From: Sternotherus odoratus
Lineage: Eukaryota > Chordata > Testudines > Kinosternidae
Direction of reading: 5' to 3'
Length of the DNA stretch: 64,000 nt
Assembly (NCBI GenBank): GCA_032164245.1
Contig: JAVMKO010000001.1
Span: 77,993,892 to 78,057,891, forward strand
In this document: in pieces, positions 11,559 through 23,036 of the stretch
Layout: the number at the start of each line of letters is the position of its first letter
Position numbering within the stretch: position 1 is the stretch's first letter
Program-made: the position numbers and the translations under genes
Notes under the pieces: generated by a model
Told to the model about the DNA's origin: nothing
What the model saw: the letters and a program-made list of their open reading frames with translations, nothing else
Databases searched by the model: none

Positions 11559-12287
11559 CTACAAAGCAACAAAGAGCAGAGCACCCCACACGGAGGGGGA
11601 GGGTCAGGTCAGAAACTGTGCTCGCCCTCGCCCTGCTCCCCACAACTCACAAGGAGCTAAAACTGAAGCGTTAAGAAAGACACCAAGCTTGAGCTTTTGG
11701 CCCATTCGTTAGACACTTTACAGTTACACCGCCTCTGAGACAAGCCTGGTGACACCTCATACACAGAGCAAGGTCGGGCCCAGTCTGGCCTAGGATGGGG
11801 AACTTCTTGGGAAAGCTCCAGTGCTCTGCAGCAGGGCTGGTTACTCAGCAGGACGGGCTCTGGCCAGAACCAAAGTCCCAGCACGTGCTGGTGGGACAGT
11901 GTTAGTAGTTAAGTGCGGGTGGGAGACAGGCTCTCTGCCTCAGCAGGGCACCTAAAACTGGTTGCTTTGAGAGAAGCAGGCTGCAGTCTTGCCATTCCCC
12001 CCACCCTGCGAAGTCTCCAGTGGCCAGTCACTTCGCTCTTTCCAAGACGTCCTGTACTTAAATACACCACGACAGCACCAGCTGCCGCTCCACTGTGCAA
12101 AGCTCCCATTTTCTACCATGTGTTACAAGTTCATCCGTCTCGTCTCTGGTTCTCACTCCGCCTCCCAACCCCAGATCGTTTCACGAAGGAGCAAGAAGGC
12201 TCCAGCGGGAGCATGTGATCCCTGCTGAAGCTCCCCAGCTACCTCTGCCAGCATGCGCCTCACAGCCCCTCCTCCCCCGCAGCTCAC
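11559..12287. other. ZC3H7B intron between exons 12 and 13
   Basis: No repeat or exon recognised between the two exons; ordinary intronic sequence. Confidence 0.5.
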
Positions 12288-12449
12288 CTTTGCACAGATA
12301 ATAGGATCCCACAAAGTTGGTTTTGGTGGGGCGAGGCCGAATCCTCTTCCAGGTCTTGTCTTCAGAGCTTCGCAGTCTCCCCAACAATATGTCCCGTTTG
12401 CACTTGTGCTCCAGGCCTTCCCGGTAAGTGTAGTCACCGGCCTTGGGGC
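12288..12449 (-). CDS. ZC3H7B: ZC3H7B coding exon 12
   Basis: 162 nt, residues 485-538, highly conserved: GDYTYREGLEHKCKRDILLG, RLRSSEDKTWKRIRPRP, NFVGSYYLCK. It contributes H499 and C501 to the first zinc site and C537, the first ligand of the next CCCH finger, which is split across the intron. It is separated from exon 11 by an 83-bp intron. Acceptor CCCATAG, donor AAAG|GTGAGC. Confidence 0.98.
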
Positions 12450-12532
12450 CTATGGGAAAGAAGGACCCGATCAGCGAGAGGGAAAACAATCCCCAAGCAC
12501 ACAAACTGCTGCGGGTGTCATGAGCACATCAC

Positions 12533-12695
12533 CTGTTTTGGGGTAGCAGAGGTGACAGGCTTGTTTGAAGACATGAGTGGACACCAGGGGGTTCTTCACA
12601 AGCAGGGCAGTGTTGGGTATCACCACCTCTGGCTGAGACTGCAGGAGCTCTGCCCCCTTGGGGATGGTAGGGTGACTCACCCCACTGAAGCTGAC
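12533..12695 (-). CDS. ZC3H7B: ZC3H7B coding exon 11 (CxxC zinc-ligand pair)
   Basis: 163 nt, residues 431-484, ending with VIPNTALLVKNPL, HVFKQACHLCYPKTG. Cysteines 477 and 480 form a CxxC pair. H499 and C501 in the next exon are plausible partners. The acceptor has a T-run then CTTCAG; the donor is ACAG|GTGATG, phase 1. Confidence 0.96.
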
Positions 12696-12901
12696 CTGAA
12701 GGACAAAAAAAAAAAACCACACGCATCCCTCTTCTAAACTTCACAGCCAATGGATTGAAACTACCCCCCTCCCCCAACTAACACTGGGCCCCTTCATGCC
12801 CCTACAAACACACAACAGCTCATGCCTCAGCAAGATGGCCGCCACCAGCAGCTGGCGGCTCAGAAATGGCAACAGGACCACCAGAGCTGTGTTTTCAAAT
12901 A

Positions 12902-13178
12902 CAGTAAAACCTCCATTTAATGGACTGATTCGGGCGAGGGGGTGTCCGTTAAATCAAAAAGTCTGTTATTTAATAATTAAAAAAAAAAAAGAGCTGTCGG
13001 AGCAGCAGCCCGACCGCCACAGGGTTGGGGCGGCAGCTCCGCAGCCAGCCCGCTGCCTGGACCTGGGCGGCAGCTGGGAGTCGGCAGCCAGCCCGCAAGA
13101 AATGGATTTGGGATGCATCAGACTTGCTCAGAAATTTTGTCCGTTGCATCCGAAGTCCGTTAAATCGAGGTTTTACTG
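12902..13178. mobile_element. Pogo/Tigger-like MITE
   Basis: TA target duplications (12900-12901 and 13179-13180) flank CAGTAAAACCTCCATTTAAT at the left and, on the opposite strand, CAGTAAAACCTCGATTTAAC at the right. The interior has a GC-rich block (about 12995-13100) with GGCAGCT/AGCCCGC words. This block resembles the minisatellite unit in the related element at 59628. Confidence 0.75.
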
Positions 13179-13440
13179 TACACTCGATGGGCAATTTATC
13201 TGAAGCAGAGAAGTCCCTCTCCCGGAAGGGCCAGCAACTCAGTGGACAACAGCCCCTCTCTTCATCCTGGAGGAAGGGCTTCTCTCCCCCATCTTCTAGC
13301 ACAATGAACTGTGCTTTCCACGGCACTTGAACAAAAGAACTAACCCTGCCGCGCAACGTGTCAGACAGAAAGACGACAGGAAGGAGAGAGGTTCAACGAT
13401 GCCCCAGCCCCACTTAACCTACTTTAGACAAAAACAATGA

Positions 13441-13568
13441 GGATCTGATTAAGTGGGTTTTAACCCACGAAAGCTTATGGTCAAATAAATTTGTTAGTCT
13501 CGAAGGTGCCACAAGGACTCCTCTTTGTTTTTGCTGTTACAGATTAACAGGGCTACCACTCTGAAACC
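13441..13568 (+). repeat. Dispersed repeat with hammerhead-like core, copy 1
   Basis: CTGATTAAGTGGGTTTTAAC then CCACGAAAGCTTATGG, followed by AAATAAATTTGTTAGTCTCG and AGATTAACAGGGCTACCACT. It belongs to the same dispersed family as 29896-30095, 42290-42750 and 46905-47312. The stem GTGGGTT/AACCCAC is perfect. Confidence 0.7.
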
Positions 13569-13915
13569 TAGTTTAGACCTCACACCCGGTGAGACCAACG
13601 TATAAGCCCATGCATGACAGAGATCAGAATGGAGCATTTAACTCCATTCACACCCCAATAATCCAGTGGGGGAGAGGACAAAGAAGGAAGGGGAAAATGC
13701 TGTGCTACCACATGTGGAGAAAGGACTCTATACAGCCCAGCCACCACATGGGGTGAGCGGGAAGGAGGTTACACACACAGGCCAGGGGAACTGAAGCCAC
13801 CAGATTCTGGAACTGATTAAGAAAGGGCCCAAAGTGCAAGAATAGCCCAGTACCTCCCCACTTCTATGGCACACGGGCCCCTTAGTACATCCAGTGGGGG
13901 TAGCAACTCACTCAC

Positions 13916-13974
13916 CCCAAGAGATGGTTTCTGGCTGCCAGCAGTGTGTCGCAGTTCCTGAGGACCAGCTTCTT
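13916..13974 (-). CDS. ZC3H7B: ZC3H7B coding exon 10
   Basis: 59 nt, residues 411-430, encoding EEAGPQELRHTAGSQKPSLG. It is needed to reconcile phase 1 of exon 9 with phase 0 of exon 11, and it resembles the human EE...SGAQKP segment. Acceptor TGCCCAG, donor GGG|GTGAGT. Conservation is weak, so phase logic and splice sites carry the call. Confidence 0.87.
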
Positions 13975-14394
13975 CTGGGCAGAGGAAGAAAAATCCCACA
14001 CACACACACATCTCACTTTCGGAAGATGCTCTGATGCCCGAGACACAGATTTATGCTTGTTCAACGGTTTTTTAATTCTTTCCCTCTTCCAGGAACATCC
14101 AGTAAGTACCCAGGGCAGAGTCTTGAAAACCTCTGCAAGAGCCTCCCCTTTTCTGAAATCCCCGAAGGCAACAGAACCCCACTGCCAGCTGCCTGAAGGG
14201 CACTTTTCACAAACAGCAAGGGACCACTGGAATTCAGCACAGATGGGAGCCGAAGTGCCAGCACAGTCCTCCCTGGGCAACCTCTTCTCCACCTGTGATG
14301 CTCCAGCACTCAGTCTGCGGGAATGTCCCCATGCTTGCAGTGTCCCAATGGAACCTACCTATGCCCCAAGGGGCTGAAATGCTCCTTACCCCAT

Positions 14395-14830
14395 CTCCCT
14401 CCAGAGCCCGGCTCCACAGAACATGACTGGAGTGCTCTTTGGGCTATGACACTGACTGCCTGCAGAGATCAAAGGAGGCCACAACCTGCCCAATATCAAA
14501 TCCTGCCCTGTAGTAGATTGGCCAAGACTTTGACAAAGTCGGTTTTAAATGACATGGAGTGAAAGGGCTTCCACTATTTCCCTTAGGAGACCACTCACAC
14601 TCCAGGAGATCTCAGGGTCAGGCAATGCTTCTTTGATATCGAGCCTGAATGTCCCCTCATTACTCTAGCTTCACTCCCTGGGATAACCCTGAACAACAGC
14701 CTTGCCTCCTTGGTGTCTACACCCTGCAGATCCTTGTAATCAGCAGTCACCCTCCCCTCCCACCACCACCACACCCCCATTATCGCTCAGACAAGCTGTG
14801 CTGCTATTTAGCTCTTTTAATCTTTCCTCC
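14395..14830. mobile_element. Possible CR1/L3-type LINE 3' fragment
   Basis: Contains TTTTAAATGACATGGAGTGA then AAGGGCTTCCACTATTTCCC and GACCACTC, phrases seen in CR1/L3 3' regions. Diverged, with no clear boundaries; strand not certain. Confidence 0.35.
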
Positions 14831-14990
14831 ATCTCAATCAGTCATGTGGAATCTTAATGACGTGTCTTTCTCTTCTCTGGCATTGACATCTGCCCGCTGC
14901 GGAGATAGTCCAAGCTAAACACAGTGTTCCGGGGGCACTGTCACAGCCACAAACGCCCGCCACCCCCACTCCTCTGTGCCCTGCACCTAC

Positions 14991-15336
14991 CTACAGCAAA
15001 GGAATCCAGGGCATCCAGTGAGCCTCTGCTAGTCCCAAAGGCATCCAGGGCATCGAGCCGTGGCTCTGTGTACGGGAGCAGGTCCAGTGAATCCAGAGAA
15101 TTCAAGGGGGAGCCACCACTGCCCCCCGTGGGTTCAAAGGCATCCAGGACGGAAGAGGCGAGCTGCTTGGTGGGATCCATCACCAGGCCAAAGGAGGCCG
15201 GTGGCAGTGGATGCTGGTTGATCGGGATGTTGGCGGTCACCACAGGGGGCAGCAGAGGGGTTCCACCCGGAAACACGGGGATCAGCTGGGGCATCTCAGT
15301 AGGCAAGTTGGTGGGAATAGTTCCCTGGACCAGAGA
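14991..15336 (-). CDS. ZC3H7B: ZC3H7B coding exon 9 (proline-rich linker)
   Basis: 346 nt, residues 296-411. The sequence runs SLVQGTIPTNLP, MPQLIPVFPGGTPLLPPVV, PPASFGLVMDPTKQLA and LDLLPYTEPRLDALDAFG, all recognisable ZC3H7B blocks. It is likely disordered. Repeated LDALD/LDSLD acidic-hydrophobic patches could be further LD-like docking motifs. Acceptor AACTCTCAG, donor GTAG|GTAGGT, ends in phase 1. Confidence 0.96.
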
Positions 15337-15787
15337 CTGAGAGTTGGGAGGAAAAGGGAGCACAGAGAGCAAGTTAGAGAAAGGACTGGAGGAAGCACGT
15401 GTCAGAGAGACGGGTGGCTGGACAGAGCACACTACAGCAGCAAGCATAACAAGGTCTCTCACACCAGAGTGCACAGCACTTAACATCAGAGCAGTAAGTC
15501 AGCCTCTACCCGCCAGGCCCATTTCCACCCCCAAACACTGAAAAGCAGGGAGTGGAAGGGGGAAAGGTGCTATCTTCATTCCCATGGGAACTAGCCCCTC
15601 CATCTGGATTTATGTATTCCACTCACACCAGGCCTTCCAGTAAGCCAAGATCGAAGATGGGCTCCTTACAAGGCAGGGAAGAAAGAAAGGGACCGAGCAC
15701 ACACTGCCAGATGACCACGCGACGGCGAGGAGAGAAAGAACATGCTCTATCTAAAGGATGGATTCAGAACCCGACCGGAGCTCTTAC

Positions 15788-16047
15788 TAGAGGGTACTGC
15801 GACCCGTCAGCCAGGGAATCCAGAAGAGAGTCCAGTTCTTCCCCAATAATCTCTCCATCTGTGAAGTCCTCCACACTCTCGGGCACGGGCAGGGATATGC
15901 AATCCGGAGAATGGAGCAGTGTGTCGGCAGGGAGAGAGGTGGGCAGGCCCTTTGCATCCATGTCAGAGGCTGAAAGAGCTGCGCCCTCGCTCACCGGGAT
16001 GGAGGTGGCGAGGGGAGCAGGGATGCACTGCAGGTCCATGGAGAAGT
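15788..16047 (-). CDS. ZC3H7B: ZC3H7B coding exon 8 (LD motif)
   Basis: 260 nt, residues 209-295, a low-complexity serine, proline and acidic linker. Near its end it carries LDSLLDSL at residues 280-287, a perfect fit to the paxillin-type LD consensus LDxLLxxL, which is reported for RoXaN. It has a very pyrimidine-rich acceptor tract ending CCCCGCAG and a donor CTA|GTAAGAG. The front half is poorly conserved relative to mammals, as is usual for this linker. Confidence 0.92.
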
Positions 16048-17170
16048 CTGCGGGGGGGAGGAGGGGGGAAGAGAGGGAAATACAAAGCCAGTCACATGGC
16101 GCCTGGAGAGGAGTCTAGTGCAGCTTGGCCAAAGAACACAAGATGTACAACTTAGTTGAACCTCAGGCACTTAGCAGGTGAAACCTTTAGGGACTGGCAG
16201 CTCCAGTTTCAAGGAGTCTTGGCCTTTGTTTTTTGTCTCAGACCTCCCAAAGGACTCCGCAGAATGTCTTATGAATAGCCAAACAATGGTTCACCTCCCA
16301 TGATGATGCCTGGGAAGTGTCTGCAGGCCAAATCTTAGTCTCCCTGAAGTCAGTGGAAAAACTGTTATTGAATTCAGTGGTGTCCAGTCCTGGCCCCATG
16401 AGTCCAGAGTCCAGTTACTCTATACCCCATTGTCCGGTGGTTTTTAAATGCTCCTGAACTGCCTGCTCCTGCAGAGCTCAGTCGTCCTCTGAGCACCTCT
16501 GCTCCTTGCAACCCCTGTGCCCCCCACTGAAACCCTCTTCCCCTCAGGTTCTCTAAGTTCTGAGCTTTCCTGGGATAGAAGAGAAGGACACACACAAACT
16601 CTGACTGGAGAGGGGAGCAGAGTAAGGAAGCCCAGACAAGCCTCCCAAAGATCATACAGAATACTGAGTCCCCAAACAAACATAAGATTCACCCGATACC
16701 CTTGCCAGAGTGGTGCCTCACTTTTGAGTACCCCTCCCCTCGATGTCTCCAGGAGACAGGCTTCCCGCCTTAACGATCTTTACTGCATTACTAAGGCTTC
16801 CCTCGTAGTTTTAGGGGTGAGTGGGGGAAGGAGAGTCAACTTTCCCTACAACTTCCTTCCTCTGGCCCAGTGTTCTGACTATTCGAAAATGAGGCAATTC
16901 CACACGCCCACCCACCTCCCCAAATACTCTGTTAAGGTGAAGTTAAGGTGGAAAGCACGCGTTTGTCAGCTGAGCACACTCTATCCTGCAAAACTGTTAT
17001 TGTTTAAAAAGAAACAGTCCAAACGTTAAACCCCCAGGAGATGCAGAGTTACACATGTAAGTCTCAAACCAGGCACCCAAACTACCTTCATTCTGCCCCC
17101 GTAGCGATGCCCTGAAAAGAAAAAAAGTCAGAAGAATACGACCATCTTCTCCATCCACTGCCAAGCGTTT
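16048..17170. other. ZC3H7B intron 7, left part
   Basis: Mostly unique-looking sequence without a recognised repeat. A 26-nt segment at 17086-17111 on the minus strand has good splice sites and is discussed as a candidate poison exon. Confidence 0.4.
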
Positions 17171-17171
17171 C

Positions 17172-17240
17172 ATGTTCAGAGATTCCAAGGCCAGAAGGGA
17201 CCACTGTGAGCATCTAGTCTGACCTCCTGTATAAAGCAGG
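17172..17240 (-). mobile_element. CR1 3' end fragment
   Basis: AAGGCCAGAAGGGACCACTG then TGAGCATCTAGTCTGACCTC is the reverse-strand form of the CR1 3' end. Confidence 0.65.
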
Positions 17241-18327
17241 CCACTGAACCTCCCCAAAATATCATCAGCAAACCCCTTCATCTCAACTGACTAGTGATTG
17301 GGCTGCTTTATGCTTTTACACATATGCCAGTTCCTGATCAGACAAATAGCAAAGTGAAATCAACCTTTCTTCACTCTGCATTAACAGCCCAATTCTACAC
17401 CATCCTGAAGGTTCATAAGAGACGCTCATCGCCTCTGGTCTGGGTCTCATGATTCCATGTGACAGTCCATTATTCAAAAGTCATTAAGCACAGAGCGAAT
17501 GTGTTTCCAAATACAAATTTCAGACACCCGGATCATAAAAAGGGGCCCTTTAACAGGGTCCAGCAATAGTTAGTGTACTTCACAAATCTTCACTCTTAAT
17601 ATTGTGAACATTTATGCAAGGAACAAATAAAAACCAATATGTGTTGTGGAGCATGGTTTTCAATACGCTGTTAAGAAGAGTGGGTGTTAGGCTGGCATTT
17701 CTATGGGGCTAGAGTTAAGGTAGTTTAGTCCCTGGCAGGAGGAGTGCAACCTTGCAATTTTCACTCTGCGTTTCCTGGGGTTCTAAACATATAAGGCTCC
17801 AATTCTAATGTTCTTGGAAGGTAGCGTGTATTCAAAGCACTGCTCTGTGTCTACAATCTTAACTTTAAAGTTGTTTTGTTTGGGAACGTGCAGCAGAATC
17901 GCATTTGTTCAAACCCAGCTTTAGTGCTGAAAATAGATTACGCCCTCACGTGTTTGTTATTTGCATTGATTAGTCTCCATTTATCCAAAAATATGACATG
18001 TCCTTCATCCTGCCTGGATAGCTAGAGTTCTGCTGTACAAGGTTCTCCTAGTATGTGCCTTCTTAACCTGATTCTCCCCTCTATCAGTGTCTTAATGGTT
18101 CACTGAGGATTCTGAAGATGTGAAGAGAAACCAATGTAAAGAACAGCACCTCCATACACTCCTGCTCCACACCACATCCTACCCCCATCCCCGCTAGGCT
18201 GGTCTCTTCCAGTCTCCAAAGTCAGGATGCAAAAGAGGTCCAAATGAAAACAAAGCAACTATTAATCCAGCCAACCTGGGAAGCTGCCTTACTGCTGCCA
18301 TGAGAAATAGAAAGGAGAAAGCTTTAC

Positions 18328-18370
18328 CTGTTTCAATATCATCTATGGAGCCCAACCCGTTGGAAGTCAT
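18328..18370 (-). CDS. ZC3H7B: ZC3H7B coding exon 7
   Basis: 43 nt, residues 195-209, encoding MTSNGLGSIDDIET and the first base of an aspartate codon. Acceptor TTGCAG, donor ACAG|GTAAAG, ends in phase 1. The acidic GLGSIDDIE block is well conserved in ZC3H7B. Confidence 0.93.
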
Positions 18371-20490
18371 CTGCAAGGTAGGGAGGAGAAGAACAACCCA
18401 TTACTACAAAGACATCTTTTGAAAGGCGTTTGGGCTTCACAGCCCCAAATCTCCCCTCCCAAATATTTTCAGTGCAGTCTCCTGCTGCTTCCCTCCTCTC
18501 TCCCCGCCCCTGCCTTTCAATGCTAGATTAAACTGATGTACTGTTAGACCACTATTCCACCTCACCTGGTATTTTACCTTCAGAGGAATGCAGGATTTGG
18601 TCATGGCTGAAGTAATAAACCTCCATAATACCTGACCTTCTCAATAATTCTGCACATGGGATTGCATGTAGATGAGAATATTCCCTCCTGATTCCCAGAG
18701 GGAATCTGCTAGCCCCACAAAACATGAGATCCAATTAGCCTTATCTTACATAACTAGCCTTTCTTAACTTGCATATCTTTCCATTTAATAACCACTATTT
18801 TTTACAGCAAGACTAAAAACAGGAAATGGCTCCCATCAAAACAACTTCTGACTGTGAGCCCCAGGCAAGGAATAAATGGGCAACTTTACAGAAGTATGAA
18901 TGGTGCTGCTGGAAATAATTTTCCTAATAATTTGAGGACTCTGTTTCCACACAAACATTCCTGTGATAGTCCAAAGGCCACTTGGTGTTGGTTATATCCA
19001 AAACACACATATAAGCAAATATACCTACATCCTATACTCCAGCAACAATACAGTTGTAAGTATTTTGGCCAACCAGGCTCCGGTTCAGGAGACACCGTCC
19101 CATCATGGCATCACTCTGAGAAAGAAACCCTAGAAAACCCTGCCGTCTAAATACCCTAACAAACAAGTGAGGTCATTGTTGGTTACTGGGCCATGGTTAA
19201 GGCCAGATGAAGCGTCTTAGAGCAGAGCTCTATCCTCTGCCCTGGTTGAGACAAGATTAATGAGTGGACCTTTTTCCCCAGAGTTTTCTTATCTCATTTT
19301 ACCATATTTCGCTCTCATTATTAAAACTAAGCATTTCTTTATAATCAACTCAACCAACCAATCATTTACTGCACCTGGTACCTAAATAATATTTTTTTTA
19401 AAATTTCTATGACCTCAGCCCAAACCTTAAATAAAATAACACTGGTATTTTAGGGGTCACCACAAGTTTAACACAAACAACTCTTCCCTCTTATGATCTG
19501 ACTTTCTTTAAAAATCACAGGCTTTGGGCCTAATTCCTTATGCTAATATCCAAACTCAAGTTAAAACCACAGTTCACCCTGGTCTAATGAGAGCCTATAT
19601 TCCAACAGTGCAAACACATTTTTCTTCCTGCTTTCAGTTAAAAATGGCAGACATCAGCATGACAAATATTGGAGATTACACATTTGCAACCTCATCAGTT
19701 ACAACTTTAGTTTTTGCACGGAAAATTTTCAATGGAAGAAGATAATGCGTGGCTACAGAAAATGATCCAAGGCGGATTCTCATTGCTAGACAGATATTAA
19801 GGCAAGTCACCCATCAATGTAAACTTCAAATTGTACTGCTCTAGTATCTTTTAAGGGGTTTTGAGGTTAATTTAAAAAGGGACAATGTCAAATAGCACTA
19901 GGCCCCAAATTTAAGAGCCTAAAATGACTATCAATTTTTTCAAAATATGAAGCATTTTAATGAACTCTCTTAAAAACCTGCAATGAAATCAGTGATCTGA
20001 TCATTTTTCATTCTGTGTTTGTACAGAGCCTAGTCCATGACTGGAGCTCCTAGGTGCTACAGTAATACAAAGAGTAAATAATAAATTAAGCAATGTTTAA
20101 ATTGGCACACTCACTCAGCTTGGACAGTGAAATCCTCCAGTCTATTTTCATTTGATAAGTTTCACTTTCTGGTTCTTGCATATTAGCACTTTGTAATTGT
20201 ACCAGAGAGGGAAATAGAAAGTGAAGTCATCTAGTCTAGGTAAGTGAAATGTAAGCTTTGACAGTGAAAAGCAAAATTAGATTAAGAATTTTTTGGCTTT
20301 AATAACGTTACCAGCACCGCAGCAATGGAAATATTTAAAAAATAAATGATTTTCTTGACACTGTTCCTTGAAGAGATAAACACTGATCTTTTATTCCTAA
20401 AAGATGGTAATAAACTTGCATGAAATAAAATATAGAAACTCTCATGTAAAATAATGTACAGACATTGAGAATGTCAGACAGGAACTGTAC
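18371..20490. other. ZC3H7B intron 6, AT-rich
   Basis: AT-rich with few recognisable repeats apart from the L2 tail at 20005-20092. No exon evidence. Confidence 0.45.
20005..20092 (+). mobile_element. L2-type LINE 3' tail
   Basis: GTGTTTGTACAGAGCCTAGT then CCATGACTGGAGCTCCTAGG and TGCTACAGTAATACAAAGAG, ending in AATAATAAA. This is the standard L2 3' terminus. Confidence 0.65.
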
Positions 20491-20547
20491 CTGATTTGCT
20501 AAGCTGGCTGATGTGCCATTACTGAGTAGAGAGAAAGTTTCCAATTC
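20491..20547 (-). CDS. ZC3H7B: ZC3H7B coding exon 6 (NAGNAG acceptor)
   Basis: 57 nt, residues 176-194, encoding ELETFSLLSNGTSASLANQ. The acceptor reads TTGCAGCAG, a tandem NAGNAG site, so an alternative start at 20550 would add one glutamine. I used the inner site because the mammalian protein I remember reads RPQELETF with a single Q. Donor CAG|GTACAG. Confidence 0.93.
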
Positions 20548-21677
20548 CTGCTGCAAGGAAGAGAGAGATTTCATGACACAGGGATTCCTTGAACTCCTGC
20601 AAATTAGGTAATGGCTGATTGTATCTTGTCAGCCACTGCTATCCAACGGTACATTTCCCTATCAGGCATTCTCTACAACCACAAACCATAGGGAGAGAAA
20701 TCAGAAACGCCTGCTTTTCCGTAGTGTGCACCAAAATTCATGTAATTGTCCCTAAAGCCTGTTGCTTGCAGGATTATGAAAGAGACCCAGATTCAATACA
20801 GCCATCCTAGTGCAAAATGCACATTGATGCAATAGGAAAACTCTCCTGTTGCAATGTTGCATCAGGAGATGGTAAATCTGAACCCCACGACAGATACATT
20901 CAGTCTCGTCATTAAAAAAATTAGTTGTGGAGTGCATTAAAGCACCTGAATGAAAAACAGAAGCTAGAGCAAGCTGCAGCAAAATGCTACTAAAAGGTTT
21001 CAATGAATTAAAAAAGGGAGTCTTGTGTTTTGCTTGCAGAGACACAGTTTAGACTCATCTCTGGGGAATAATGAGGTAGAGGGAAAAGTGCAGAGGGCCA
21101 ACCGAGTAAGTATGAAAAGTATTTCAGGGAAAGTTTCCCTTCTCTCAAGATTCAATAATTACAACATTGTTAGAGAGCTAGCAAGTGGAAGGTTTTCTTC
21201 TAATCCAACACCACTTCTTATTCTGCACTGCAAAACACGCATCAGTTACCCAAAAGCTCTTTACCAGCAACTACAAATCACTTCACTTGGCACTGAAATG
21301 CAGCCACTTCTCGGCTGGAACGTGCCACCTGTTTAACACTGCACAGCAAGGTTACACAAGAGTTAGAGACAGGAACTGAAGAAGAATGTTGCCTCTAAAT
21401 AAAACTGCAGAGAGGAATTTGAGGGGGACAGAATGTCAGTCACTCAAGCTGGAATTCACCAAGGGCCTTGGGGCTAACATTCCTATACTTGAGAAATGTC
21501 TCCTAGGAGTGTGAGTGACCAAAAGTGGTTTTGCCTTATCTAAAGGACAGTCTCAGCAGTAGTTCAGCACCTCTTAGCACAATCCTGGGGCGTATGTATC
21601 ATACTGATAGAGAGAAGAATGCTCCATACTGAACCACCACCTCCACTTATTGCAGCACTAGGGTTTTCCATAGACTG

Positions 21678-21995
21678 CAGCGGTTCTCAAACTTCATTGC
21701 ACTGTGAGCCCGCTTTTGATCTAAAAAGAAAAAAATTACTACACAACCCCAGGAGGGGGGACTGAAGCCTGAGCCTGCCCGACCCAGGGCAGGGACGGAC
21801 ACGCAAAGCCAAAGCCCAAGGGCTTCAGCCCCAGGCAGGAGGCCTGTAATCTCAGCCCCACTGCCCAAGGAGGAAGCCTGCAGGCTTCAGCCCTAGAAAG
21901 TGGGACTTGGGCTTTGGCCCCTTCGCCCAGCAAGTGTAAGCCACCCTGGTGACCCCATTAAAATGGGGTTGAAACCCCCAGTTTGAGAACCGCTG
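21678..21995. mobile_element. Non-autonomous hAT element
   Basis: Inverted ends CAGCGGTTCTCAAAC and GTTTGAGAACCGCTG are exact complements over 15 bp. The interior is GC-rich, with CAAGGGCTTCAGCCC-like repeats. The 8-bp flanks (ATAGACTG, CCTTAGCG) do not match, so the duplication has decayed or the ends are misjudged. Confidence 0.7.
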
Positions 21996-22289
21996 CCTTA
22001 GCGCCATCCCCTCAAACAACATCTAGGCTCCATTCTGCTTAGCTTGGGACATACGAGATTGCGCAAGATGCTCTCATGGCTGCAAGCCAGAAATGTTCCC
22101 TCCCACCCCCGGGGTGCCACAGGCCAGGAGTGAAGAATGACTGGCAGGTCTGGGGGTGGGGACATTCCCAGGAGTGGAATAGCAGGCGGTGCTGAATGCG
22201 ATACCTATGGCAATGCAGCCGCTCAGAAGCAGTAGCCTTTACAGAAACATATCAGTGGAATCCAAGGGACAGTCTAGAAAGAGTCATAC

Positions 22290-22370
22290 CTGAGGCCTCT
22301 TATATGCTTTCCGAACCCTTAAACCCAGCTTCTGTGCGAGCTCCTGACCAAGCTGCGTGACGCTCTCATC
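22290..22370 (-). CDS. ZC3H7B: ZC3H7B coding exon 5
   Basis: 81 nt, residues 149-175, encoding DESVTQLGQELAQKLGLRVR then KAYKRPQ. This is an amphipathic helix that closes the TPR region and runs into a basic stretch. Acceptor TCTCTAG, donor CAG|GTATGA, phase 0/0. Confidence 0.95.
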
Positions 22371-23036
22371 CTAGAGAAAATGTAAATCAAGGACATTGTC
22401 ATTTTAAAGCATGTGGTTTTATTTTCCTGCACATACAATAACCAACCAGAAACAGACCACAAGTTACCCAAACAGACCACAAGCTACAGCTACACAGACT
22501 GAATTACAAGCTAGTATTCTTATTGGTATGCAAGACGAGAGGTAGTCTATTGCCTGACTCTGCGCCAGGAGAGACTATGCAGATTTAAGACAGTCATTCA
22601 GCCCCACAGAGACAGAAAGCTGTGGAAATGGAGGCGACATCCTCTCTCCAACAAAGTACAGTATTGAGACTCCAAATGCAGGGCCAGTGATCCTTATTGA
22701 CATGAGGGCCCCACCTTCAACCCCGCACACACCTCTCCAATTCCAGGATCTGGGTGGGAACCTTTGACTTTCCCCGCTCTCTGCTGCACTGAGTTCTGCT
22801 AATGATTTAGCTCATCACGTCCAGTCTGCGGTCACTTTCTCGGTTCCTCTCTTTAAAAAAAGTTTCCAATTTACACAACAGACGATACTTCCTGGAACTA
22901 CACAATCCACAATGTAAATTCAGCCAATCACTGCCCCTCTCTCCCGTTAAACTCCACCCTATTAACCCACAGCACCAGGTCCCTCCCAGCATCCACTCCT
23001 GCTCCCATGTAGCTCAGCATCTTTGGAGGAAGGCCC

